From the NCBI GenBank assembly GCA_903856725.1, contig CAIOCT010000039.1, forward strand, positions 90,034 through 151,469: a stretch of DNA of 61,436 nt. The letters run 5' to 3'. Below the pieces are notes generated by a model. The model was not told the origin of the DNA. It did no database searches and worked only from the letters and a program-made list of their open reading frames with translations. The position numbers and the translations under genes were made by a program. Source of the stretch: an uncultured Verrucomicrobiota bacterium (GTDB lineage: Bacteria > Verrucomicrobiota > Verrucomicrobiia > Opitutales > Opitutaceae). This document shows positions 16,076-24,229 of this stretch, piece after piece (within the stretch, counting starts at the first letter, position 1; every line of letters begins with the position of its first letter).

Positions 16076-16594
16076 TTAATCTTCTTTTCGTTTGAGCTGA
16101 AAATAGGCCCGCAGCAAATCGAGGCAGGGTTTTTCTAGGAGGCCGCGGCTAATTTCCAGATGATGATTGGATTGCGGCAGAGCATTCAGGTCCACTGCGC
16201 CGCCCAAGCACCCCATCTTGGCATCTGGTACGGCGTAGACGACTCGTTTGAGCCGCGCCATTAAGGTGGCGCCGGAGCACATGGGACAGGGTTCTTTGGT
16301 GACGTAAAGGGTGGCGCCGGTCAGGCGCCAATTATCAACGGCTTTGGCCGCTTGGCCGAGTGCGAGAATTTCAGCATGGGCCGTCGGATCGCGTGTGCTA
16401 TCCCGCTGATTGTGAGCGGCAGCGATGATTTTTCCGTCTAATTCAATAATTGCGCCGATCGGTACTTCGTCTTCCTGCCAAGCGGCGATGGCCTCGTTAT
16501 AGGCGAGCCACATATAGAATTCGTCGTCTCGCCGGAGTTGCGAGGGGTGCACTTTTTCAAAGGGACAGGGGAGCGAAGGTCGGGGGGAATCCAT
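16076..16594 (-). CDS. tadA: tRNA-specific adenosine deaminase (wobble A34 to inosine)
   Basis: It converts adenosine to inosine at the wobble position of tRNA-Arg(ACG). The 172-residue protein carries the zinc and catalytic motifs of the cytidine-deaminase fold: HAE (73-75; Glu75 is the proton shuttle) and PCPMCSGA (102-109; Cys103 and Cys106 bind zinc). N-terminal residues 1-25 extend beyond the usual start. It is divergent from infA across about 105 bases. A guanine-deaminase-like or other nucleoside deaminase function is possible but less likely. Confidence 0.85.
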   Translation of the reverse strand: MDSPRPSLPCPFEKVHPSQLRRDDEFYMWLAYNEAIAAWQEDEVPIGAIIELDGKIIAAAHNQRDSTRDPTAHAEILALGQAAKAVDNWRLTGATLYVTKEPCPMCSGATLMARLKRVVYAVPDAKMGCLGGAVDLNALPQSNHHLEISRGLLEKPCLDLLRAYFQLKRKED

Positions 16595-16699
16595 GGCAGC
16601 TGCGGAAAGCCTTGACTACGGAGGGAATTCCACAGTTACAAGGGGCTTTTACTAGCACTTCCTGCATGACCCAAACCAGCAAATCCCTCTCCCCTAATT

Positions 16700-16963
16700 A
16701 TGTCTGACGGCAAAGTGATTGAAGTGGAGGGCAAGATTATGACGGTCCTTCCCGGCACGATGTTTCGTGTGCAACTCGACAACGGTCATATGGTTTTAGC
16801 GCATATCTCTGGTAAATTGCGCAAGCACTTCATCAAGATCGCCGCCGGCGACAAAGTGAAGATGGAGATGAGCCCGTACGACCTCGATAAGGCGCGGATT
16901 ACCTACCGCGTTCGCGAGACCAATTTGCCCCCGCCGGGCCCGCGGCGCCCGCGCCGCTATTGA
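16700..16963 (+). CDS. infA: Translation initiation factor IF-1
   Basis: An 87-residue OB-fold protein that occupies the ribosomal A site during initiation. The sequence is canonical ([51 protein letters not shown]). A short Pro/Arg-rich tail (about 75-87) extends beyond the E. coli protein and could add RNA contacts. The xerD gene follows closely. Confidence 0.95.
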   Translation: MSDGKVIEVEGKIMTVLPGTMFRVQLDNGHMVLAHISGKLRKHFIKIAAGDKVKMEMSPYDLDKARITYRVRETNLPPPGPRRPRRY

Positions 16964-17030
16964 TTTGCTCCCTCTGGGGTGTCTTGTGCAGACGCGCCGC
17001 GGTCATCAATCAAAGGTTAAGGCGGCCCCG

Positions 17031-17951
17031 ATGTTGCCTGCGCCGGCCGCCTTTGCGGACGAGATCGACCGTTACTTGAGCTATGTTGAGCTGGAGCGTG
17101 GGTTAGCGCGAAACACTGCTAAGTCCTACGAAAACGATCTGCGGCAAGCGGCTCATTTTTTGCAGCGCCATGGTGCTAGCAATTGGGTTCAGGTGAGTGC
17201 GGCTCAGCTCACGGCGTGGTTACACGGGCTCAGCGATCAGCAGCTTTCGAGTGCTAGTCAGGCCCGCAAATTGAGCGCGGTTCGAATGCTTTTTCGTCAT
17301 TTAGTGCGCGAGCAAATTCGGGGTGATGATCCCACGGCTTTGCTCGCAGGGCCAAAATTGCGGCGCAAGTTGCCGCATACGTTGTCGACCTCCGCCATGG
17401 GGAAATTGCTGGCGGCAAGCGCGGGTGGAGATGCCTACACGCTCCGTGATCGCGCGCTGTTGGAGCTCTTATATTCGAGTGGGTTGCGGGCGACAGAAAT
17501 TTGCCAGCTCGCCTTGCAACAAGTCGACTTGGTCCATGGCTTTGTGCGTGTTTTTGGCAAAGGCGCCAAGGAGCGTGTGGTGCCGCTAGGCGCGCAGGCG
17601 AGTGCGGCCATAGCGACGTATCTCACCGCGAGTCGGCCGCATTTGGTGAAACCGCGGACGGGGAGTGATCTTTTTATTAGCGAGCGGGGGCAGGCAATTT
17701 CTCGAAAAACCCTGTGGGTGATCGTAAAGAAATATGCCCAACGCGCGGGGCTGCCAGCGACAGTGAAGCCACATTTACTGCGGCACTCCTTTGCGACTCA
17801 CTTGCTTGGGGGGGGCGCTGATTTGCGGGCGATTCAGGAGATGCTGGGTCACGCCAGTATTGGGACGACGCAAATTTATACGGCAGTTGAAAACTCACAG
17901 CTCCTTGATCAACATGCCCGTCATCACCCCCGCAATCGGGTTAAAAAATGA
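17031..17951 (+). CDS. xerD: Tyrosine recombinase XerC/XerD
   Basis: It resolves chromosome dimers by site-specific recombination at dif. From ATG 17031 the protein has 306 residues, the usual Xer length; the frame extends upstream to a TTG at 16965, but the ATG is preceded by a purine-rich AAAGGTTAAGG and starts the conserved core-binding domain. The catalytic residues are Arg153 (SGLRATE), Lys177 (FGKGAKERVVPLG), His248 and Arg251 (HLLRHSFATHLL), His274 (LGHASIGTTQIY) and Tyr283. Which of XerC or XerD it is cannot be settled by eye. Its stop overlaps the next start (ATGA, 17948-17951). Confidence 0.9.
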   Translation: MLPAPAAFADEIDRYLSYVELERGLARNTAKSYENDLRQAAHFLQRHGASNWVQVSAAQLTAWLHGLSDQQLSSASQARKLSAVRMLFRHLVREQIRGDDPTALLAGPKLRRKLPHTLSTSAMGKLLAASAGGDAYTLRDRALLELLYSSGLRATEICQLALQQVDLVHGFVRVFGKGAKERVVPLGAQASAAIATYLTASRPHLVKPRTGSDLFISERGQAISRKTLWVIVKKYAQRAGLPATVKPHLLRHSFATHLLGGGADLRAIQEMLGHASIGTTQIYTAVENSQLLDQHARHHPRNRVKK

Positions 17952-18130
17952 GCTTACAAGCCGGTATTCTAATTTCCTTCGGCCTGATTATGTTCGGGGG
18001 GACGATGTATTATTTAAATGAGGAGTATCCGGAAAAGGCTAAGTTAGCACGGCTGGGACTAGGCATTACCGTGCTCGGCTTAATCGTGCTGGGCGGGAGT
18101 ATTATTTTCCTGCGGCAGTGGTCGTCGTAA
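17948..18130 (+). CDS. Small two-pass membrane protein
   Basis: A 60-residue protein made mainly of two hydrophobic helices (about 5-23 and 36-55) separated by a charged loop (NEEYPEKAKLAR). It overlaps the xerD stop by four bases, so translational coupling is likely. The function is unknown; no family was recognised. Confidence 0.6.
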   Translation: MSLQAGILISFGLIMFGGTMYYLNEEYPEKAKLARLGLGITVLGLIVLGGSIIFLRQWSS

Positions 18131-18149
18131 AACGCCCCGCGCGCTCGGC

Positions 18150-19388
18150 TTATCCGGCGAAATGGCGCGCCACTTTTGCTAGCGCGGTGGCGGTCTGCGT
18201 GATAATTTCTTCCGTCATTGCGGGGTTGATCGCGAGCGAGAAACCATCAGCGAGCATTGCTTCTGCGACGGGACAGGAGACGGTGCGATAATCCATGGTT
18301 GTGCGGCCGGACTCCCGCAGCGGCCAAGTTCCGGCGAAGAAATTATGATTTTGAAAAAGAGGGTAACGGTAAACTGGTTTAGGGATATAGCCGGCTTGGA
18401 CCTGGACCCCTTCGGCTTTGAGGGCCGCGACAAATTCATCGCGCGTGCAACGGACGCGCGCGAGTTCAAGGCGCATCAGGCAGAACCAAAAACTGTGCGT
18501 GTCTCGTGCGTCAATCGCCGGGAAGACCACTGCGGGTGGCGCGAGCTCGCGAAGCTCACTGAGTAAACGAGTGCCGAGGGCGACGTGGCGGGCGATGATG
18601 GCAGGTAGTTTTACTAATTGGGCCCCAGCAACGGCGCCTTGAGGTTCGCTCATGCGGTAGTTGGGCGAGAGGGTCTCAGGGTTGCGGTTACCGGTCACGC
18701 GGTCGTAATGCTTGTCGCCCCATTTAGTCAAAGTAGGGCCAAAGCGTGCGTCATTGGTGCCGACGATGCCGCCATCGCCGCAGCTGACGTGTTTGAATTC
18801 ATTAAACGAGTAGCAAGCGAGATCACCGAATAGCCCGACGGGTTTACCGCGATAGCAGGCGCCCCAAGATTGAGCGCAGTCTTCAATCACGAAAAGATTA
18901 TGCTCCCGCGCAATCGCCATGAGTGCATCCATGTCACTCGGATTACCCGCGAGATGCACGACCATGATGGCCTTCGTCTTAGGCGTGATGCGGCGGCGAA
19001 CATCCTCAGGATCTAAATTATAAGTGTGCGGATGAATATCAGCAAAGACGGGAACGAGTTGCTGATAGAGAATTCCGATGACGGAGCCCATGTCGGTCAC
19101 CGGCGAGGTGATAATTTCTGAACCGGGAGGAAGTTGCAGGGCGGCGACCGCAATATGCAGGGCAGCGCTACCGGATGAACAAGGCATCGTCCATTTTAGC
19201 GGGTAGGTTTTTTGAAATTCACTACGGAGCGCGTTGCATTGGGGCCCGTTCCAATAAAAGAGCGACGGTTGCTCTACCATGGCGGTGAGGCGGGCGATTT
19301 CCTCGGCGCCCCAGCGATGATGGACCGGCAGGGTTGCTGTGACGGCGGGGGTTCCGCCGTGAAGGGCAAGAGCAGATTCAGATTTCAT
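18150..19388 (-). CDS. DegT/DnrJ/EryC1/StrS family PLP enzyme
   Basis: A 412-residue fold-type I PLP enzyme. Members transfer an amino group to keto-sugars or related compounds. Visible features are Ser73-rich GSAAL (phosphate contact), Asp170 in VIEDCAQSWGA (pyridine nitrogen) and the PLP-binding Lys199 in SFNEFKHVSCGDGG. There is no signal peptide. It is the last gene of the leftward run and overlaps the stop of the upstream hydrolase by four bases (19385-19388). In this carbohydrate locus it could aminate, or run in reverse on, a sugar or cyclitol released by the upstream enzymes; the substrate is not known. Confidence 0.85.
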   Translation of the reverse strand: MKSESALALHGGTPAVTATLPVHHRWGAEEIARLTAMVEQPSLFYWNGPQCNALRSEFQKTYPLKWTMPCSSGSAALHIAVAALQLPPGSEIITSPVTDMGSVIGILYQQLVPVFADIHPHTYNLDPEDVRRRITPKTKAIMVVHLAGNPSDMDALMAIAREHNLFVIEDCAQSWGACYRGKPVGLFGDLACYSFNEFKHVSCGDGGIVGTNDARFGPTLTKWGDKHYDRVTGNRNPETLSPNYRMSEPQGAVAGAQLVKLPAIIARHVALGTRLLSELRELAPPAVVFPAIDARDTHSFWFCLMRLELARVRCTRDEFVAALKAEGVQVQAGYIPKPVYRYPLFQNHNFFAGTWPLRESGRTTMDYRTVSCPVAEAMLADGFSLAINPAMTEEIITQTATALAKVARHFAG

Positions 19389-20206
19389 GATCGGGGAGGA
19401 GGCGATGAAGCACGGAGGGCTTGGAGGAAATCAGGGAGGGAAAAAACAAAACCGAATTCTAGAGCCACCCGCCACAGGGCTTGCTCTTTTTCGCTTTCGG
19501 CGCGAGCTGTTTCACGATTTTCAACTGCAGTGGTAGCTTCCGCAATGGTGGAGCAGAGCACGCCATAGCGACTCATATCCACCATGCCACCGGGAGACAT
19601 GAGGAGGCACCAGTTGAGGGCAAAGCCGACATAAATCAGGTGATTGATCTCGTGAGCTCGGCAAAGAGCGGCGAGTTGGGCGCCATTGGCTGCGATGCCC
19701 TCTGCGCCGATCGGGCGCGCGGTCGCCGCAAAATCGAGTTGCGCGAAGCCGGCAGAAATATCGGCCGCATTGTGGGCGCCAGGAAAGCCCTGCGTGGTCC
19801 GTATTTTTTGCAAGCGTTCGTACACCGGATCGGGCGCGAGGGGCGATGCGCTGACCGGAGTCCCCGCAAGTTGGACGGCGTGTTGATGGCCCGGGAGGTG
19901 GGAATAGTAATCCTGACTGCCGCCCACGACGTGAAAGAGCGGCAGGGGAGAACAGCGCACCGCCGCTAACAGCGGGGGGAAAATATCGGTGAGGATTCGC
20001 TGAGCGCGCGCGTGGTATTCAACAGCCCGGCGCCAGCCGGGGAATTCGTGCGCTTCGCCGCAATCCCATGCATGCATGACAACAAGCGCCGTGTGCGCTG
20101 GGGCTAGTTCCGCTTCGACCGTTTGCCAACCGCCATACCCTTCGCCCGGGACCGGGAGCGTGAGGTCGGCGTCGAATTGTCGGTAGAGTCGGGCGGGAAG
20201 GCGCAT
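19385..20206 (-). CDS. Isochorismatase-fold cysteine hydrolase
   Basis: A 273-residue cytosolic protein of the isochorismatase-like hydrolase superfamily. Near the end of the Rossmann-like core, INHLIYVGFALNWCLL places Cys200 at the position of the catalytic nucleophile, and LVVMHAWDC (42-49) supplies the conserved Asp. Superfamily members cleave amides, ureido groups or vinyl ethers. The pairing with a DegT enzyme (four-base overlap) and a symporter 16 bases upstream points to catabolism of an imported nitrogen-containing compound, by inference. The motif is recognisable but the protein is divergent. Confidence 0.65.
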   Translation of the reverse strand: MRLPARLYRQFDADLTLPVPGEGYGGWQTVEAELAPAHTALVVMHAWDCGEAHEFPGWRRAVEYHARAQRILTDIFPPLLAAVRCSPLPLFHVVGGSQDYYSHLPGHQHAVQLAGTPVSASPLAPDPVYERLQKIRTTQGFPGAHNAADISAGFAQLDFAATARPIGAEGIAANGAQLAALCRAHEINHLIYVGFALNWCLLMSPGGMVDMSRYGVLCSTIAEATTAVENRETARAESEKEQALWRVALEFGFVFSLPDFLQALRASSPPPRS

Positions 20207-20222
20207 GGGTTAGGTTAAATGG

Positions 20223-21995
20223 TTAAAGACTCTTCACTTGAGTCGGGCGGGAGGCACGCCAGAGCAGACCACCGATCATGAAGAGCAAACCGCCCGCGAC
20301 AACATTGATACGAGGCGGGGCGAGCGGCGATGAAGGCAGCACGACGCAAGCGATGAGCACGACGCCAAGTAACACGCTGACCAAGGCGAGCATTTGATAA
20401 TCACGAAGACCACCTACCGGGGCTGCTGGGTCAATGGGCACAGGAGTTTGCAAATCGAGATCAAAGCGGCGGCATTCCGCGCTCCGCGGATCATCCGCAC
20501 GATAATAAAAAGCGGAGACAGCGAACATCAAGGTGGCGGCGATACTCGCACTGAGAATATTGCGTTCATAGACGTGCTCAGGGAATGCCCCGACCGCGAG
20601 CAGGCCAAACGCGGCGACAAAGGCCGCGATGCACGAGGCGATCCCCGACCACCAAGGAGTTTTGCGGTAGATCATCCCCAGGAGCACTGGCATCATGAAG
20701 CCAGGTCCAGTGAGGGAATAATATTTAAGCCCAAAATCAAAAGCGCCGCCGGTCTTGGAGATAAATAATGCGGCGACAATCCCGAGGCCACCAATGACCA
20801 ACATGGTAACTTGCGCCACGCGCATCTGATGATGATCGGAGGGGGCCGACCAGCCCACTCGCCGACGAAGCGGCACGTAGATGTCGCGGGTGGTCGTGGC
20901 GGCGAGCCAATTGAACCCATCGCTTGCCTGTCCGAGGGTGGCGGAAAGAATAGCCGCAACCACAAAGCCGATCATGCCGTGTGGTAGTAGCAGGAGAGCG
21001 AGACTAACATAGGAGGCCTCTTCGGGTGCGGCAAATTGCGGCCACAGCGTCGCAATGTTGGGGAAGAGCACGCGCGCCCCCATCATCGGGAGAATCCAGA
21101 GCAGCGGTCCAATGAAGGAGAGACCCGCGCAGAGAAAAGCCATTTTGCGGGCGCTGCGTTCGTCGGGCACGCTTTGATAACGCTGCACCTGCCACCACGC
21201 TACATTGTAGCCCAGGAGGACATTGATGGCCCAACAAAAGAGAAAGAGGGGCTGTCCGGTCTGTCCACTCAGGCCAAAGTAACCGGCCGGTGCTTCGTGC
21301 CACAAGCGGGCGAAGCCGGCGCCTAAGCCCGACCCTTGGCCAAGGTGGAGGAAGGTGATCGGGAAAATCATGAGCGAGGTGACAAGGATAATTACTCCCT
21401 GGACCGCATCGCTCAGCACGGCGGCCCACAAACCACCAATCACAGTGTAGGCGATCATGACGAGACCGACCGTAATCATCGTCAGCTCAAGGCCACTCAA
21501 GGTGAACCCGAGGACGACGTGGGTGCCGCCCGCAAAGCCCAGCGCGGTAGCAACAAAGATACAGAGAATATAAAGACCTTGGCCGATGCCGATAATTTGC
21601 GGAACGACTGCGGTTACTGAATAAAAATAAGTAGTCGACGGGGAGAAGCGACGAGTGAGAAATTCAAGGGGTGAGTTGATGCGCGCTCGGCGCCAGCGCG
21701 AAGCGAAGTAAAATGCACCGACGAGGTAAGCCCACGCCGCGGAGGTAAACACGACCACTGCGCCTAAGCCATAGCGATACGTGAAGCCTGCGGCTGCCAC
21801 GAACATGAAGGCAGAAAAACCGGATACCCAGTTAGAAACGCCTGCGAGAAACCAGGGAATTTTTCCGCCACCCTTGAAATAATCATCGGTGTTTTTATTT
21901 TTTCTGGACGAATACCAGCCCACAAAAATAACGATGCCAAAATAAAGTGCGATGAGTGCATAATCGGCACCGTTAACATGATTAAAATTGGGCAT
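20223..21995 (-). CDS. Sodium/solute symporter (SSS family)
   Basis: A 590-residue inner-membrane transporter with about 14 hydrophobic helices. The start (DYALIALYFGIVIFVGWYSS, then NTDDYFKGGGKIPW near residues 34-47) and SNWVSGFSAFMFVAAAG are typical of SSS carriers that import sugars, uronates, sialic acids or other solutes with sodium. It lies between the heparinase-like genes and the hydrolase/DegT pair, so it probably brings in their shared substrate. A second SSS gene, frameshifted, ends the rightward run. Confidence 0.9.
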   Translation of the reverse strand: MPNFNHVNGADYALIALYFGIVIFVGWYSSRKNKNTDDYFKGGGKIPWFLAGVSNWVSGFSAFMFVAAAGFTYRYGLGAVVVFTSAAWAYLVGAFYFASRWRRARINSPLEFLTRRFSPSTTYFYSVTAVVPQIIGIGQGLYILCIFVATALGFAGGTHVVLGFTLSGLELTMITVGLVMIAYTVIGGLWAAVLSDAVQGVIILVTSLMIFPITFLHLGQGSGLGAGFARLWHEAPAGYFGLSGQTGQPLFLFCWAINVLLGYNVAWWQVQRYQSVPDERSARKMAFLCAGLSFIGPLLWILPMMGARVLFPNIATLWPQFAAPEEASYVSLALLLLPHGMIGFVVAAILSATLGQASDGFNWLAATTTRDIYVPLRRRVGWSAPSDHHQMRVAQVTMLVIGGLGIVAALFISKTGGAFDFGLKYYSLTGPGFMMPVLLGMIYRKTPWWSGIASCIAAFVAAFGLLAVGAFPEHVYERNILSASIAATLMFAVSAFYYRADDPRSAECRRFDLDLQTPVPIDPAAPVGGLRDYQMLALVSVLLGVVLIACVVLPSSPLAPPRINVVAGGLLFMIGGLLWRASRPTQVKSL

Positions 21996-22076
21996 AAGAT
22001 AAAATTAAACGCTCAGCAGGATTAAATCATTTCAAATAGCCGATGATTGACGGCCAATGACGAGTAGGCGGGTTCT

Positions 22077-24158
22077 TTAGGCGATCGTGATGATGGGGAG
22101 AGCGCCGTTTGGATCGATCGTAACGTTTAATTTTTGCCCCCGATGCGTTCCTTGGACACGCCAGCGCGCGCCTTCGCGGGTGACGGCGAGAGCGCTGGCT
22201 TGCTCGCCGGCCGGTTTAGCGGCCGCGACTGTGAGTAAGGTATGTTCAGTTGCGGTCGGCGAAGTCGCCTCGACGTACGGATGAACACCTTCACTTTCCG
22301 GCAGATCATGGCGACCAGTTGCACAGCTTACCGCAGTCAGGCCAGTAACACTTGCCTGTAATTGGGCGAAAGGCCGGGTGATTTGGAAAGTATGGCCTGC
22401 GGCGGTCGCTGCACCGCGAGTATCATCGTTATAAACCTGGAAGCGAAGTTGGACGGATTGGGCGGTGGTGAGTGAGACGCGATCGAGAATCACGAGCACA
22501 TCAGGTTTGAGGTAGACCAAGGTACGATCGACCCGCTGCACTTCCGGCAGGACCAATTGATAGGCCTCCGTGGCTTCACTGGTCACAGTCATCCAACCGG
22601 GGCCGGTTTTAAATGATTGGACGCGCGACCACGCGGCTGAGGCATTGGTGCCCTCGTGGCCATCGTGGTATTGATGCCCTTGGCCATTGATCAAGAGGGC
22701 TGTGTGCGCGGCGGTCAGGCGGAGCTTCCAGCGCGGCGTCGTGTAAGAGTATCCCGCGCGGAAAGGATCGTGAAAAAGCCGTTCACCGTGGGCCTTAAAA
22801 ATAACACTGTTACGATCAGCGTGTTCATGATTCGAAGGACCGCCGCTGCGGAACGCTACGACGCTATCGGAAGCGGCCCAGCCAGAGCGGGAAACGACAA
22901 TATCGTTGGAAAGATGGACGTCTTGCTGCGCCAGTTCGGGCGCAGCGCTCGGCGTGGCCTCATCAAACCAGATTAGCCCGAAAGGCGTTTTCATTTCTGC
23001 GGTATGCTTGGCCATGTGTTGGGCCAGCGGGTCACGATGGGTGCGGGCTACCCAAGCGGCGATCGAGATATCACTGGCTGTCAGTGCATCGCTAAAATTA
23101 ACAATATCATTCGCGGGGTCGACCTTCAGGGTTGGCACCGCGAGATTGCGCGGCGCGTGGGTGGGATCGAAGCCAGCGCCGGTGGTTGGCATGGTAAAAG
23201 CGAGGGCGTAGCGCACCGTGCCAGGATAATTAATGAGACTGCGATCATCGATGCCGAGTCGGCGCCAGAGAGTTTCGGCAAACATTGCCAAATGCATGGT
23301 GGTATAACCCCAATAACTCGCGCCTTCATCGTAAGCGCCGTCAGTGCCATACATCGTGGAAAAGGCCTTGGCGCTCGAGCGAGCGAGTTCGAGCCAGGAT
23401 GCGGCCTGGGGGTGACGACCATGGAGGAGCACCCCCGCAATGCCGAGAGCGGCGGTGGGAATTATTTTAAGATTCGTTGAGTTAAGAATGAGCGGCCAAC
23501 GCGCGAGGCTGACCCGGAAGGCTTGTGGGTAATCATCTTCAGGATCGAAGCCCCAGCCTTTGACTCGCTCGGGATATTTCATCCCGTAAAGCGTCGTGAA
23601 GCAGGCGGGGGCTCCTTTGGTGGCGATATTATTTTCAATTTCCGCCACTTCTGCTGGGGTTAAAACATCGACTAAACAATCGAGTGCGTAGGCGAGCGCG
23701 ATGGTGGCCTCGGAGGCGCGCTGGAGCCCGATCACTTTTTTTCCAGCTTCCAGGAAGTAATCCCACTTAGGATAATTGAGCAGTTGGCGAATCGCGAGTT
23801 TGGTCACCGCGAGATGGGCGGCATCGTGATTGACGACGTAAACAAAAGAGGAGCGCTCGACGATTTGGCGCACGCGCATCATGTCCGCTACGTGGTTATT
23901 GTAGCGAACCTCGTGCATCAAAAATTGGGTATCAGCGGCCAGATCCGCTTCCGTCATCTCTCGCCACAGCTTCGCGAAGCGGGGGTGCTGAGTATTGGCG
24001 CGTATGCGAGGTAGGTCAGCAGCATCAAAGAGCAGACCCCCTTGAGCGTTTGGGGCTGAGTTGGGAGCAGCCGCGCGCAGACTAAGATGAGCGAAAGGCA
24101 GGCTCGCCGCGAGAACGGCGGAGCTTTTTAGAAACGTGCGACGAGATGAGGTATTCAT
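22077..24158 (-). CDS. Tat-exported heparinase II/III-like protein, copy A
   Basis: A 693-residue protein with a twin-arginine signal (SSRRTFLKSSAVLAASLPF), an alpha-helical toroid-type N-terminal half (about 60-400) and a beta-sandwich C-terminal half that contains the heparinase II/III motif GGPSNHEHADRNSVIF (near 455-470). Known members are lyases of heparin, alginate or other uronic-acid polymers. It is a clear paralogue of the next gene upstream (copy B), keeping the motif, the GAYDEGASYWGYTT segment and the LINGQGHQYHDG segment. Substrate cannot be named. Confidence 0.8.
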   Translation of the reverse strand: MNTSSRRTFLKSSAVLAASLPFAHLSLRAAAPNSAPNAQGGLLFDAADLPRIRANTQHPRFAKLWREMTEADLAADTQFLMHEVRYNNHVADMMRVRQIVERSSFVYVVNHDAAHLAVTKLAIRQLLNYPKWDYFLEAGKKVIGLQRASEATIALAYALDCLVDVLTPAEVAEIENNIATKGAPACFTTLYGMKYPERVKGWGFDPEDDYPQAFRVSLARWPLILNSTNLKIIPTAALGIAGVLLHGRHPQAASWLELARSSAKAFSTMYGTDGAYDEGASYWGYTTMHLAMFAETLWRRLGIDDRSLINYPGTVRYALAFTMPTTGAGFDPTHAPRNLAVPTLKVDPANDIVNFSDALTASDISIAAWVARTHRDPLAQHMAKHTAEMKTPFGLIWFDEATPSAAPELAQQDVHLSNDIVVSRSGWAASDSVVAFRSGGPSNHEHADRNSVIFKAHGERLFHDPFRAGYSYTTPRWKLRLTAAHTALLINGQGHQYHDGHEGTNASAAWSRVQSFKTGPGWMTVTSEATEAYQLVLPEVQRVDRTLVYLKPDVLVILDRVSLTTAQSVQLRFQVYNDDTRGAATAAGHTFQITRPFAQLQASVTGLTAVSCATGRHDLPESEGVHPYVEATSPTATEHTLLTVAAAKPAGEQASALAVTREGARWRVQGTHRGQKLNVTIDPNGALPIITIA

Positions 24159-24229
24159 GGGGGAGTGGGGTCAGGGAACGGTCGACGGTGGGGGAGAACA
24201 GAATTTCGGTGAGGTGAAAGAGGTGGGAT

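Noticed and set aside
17031-17951. Phage or integron integrase
   Set aside because: Length, motif spacing and position after infA fit a housekeeping Xer recombinase, and no mobile-element genes or attachment repeats are nearby.
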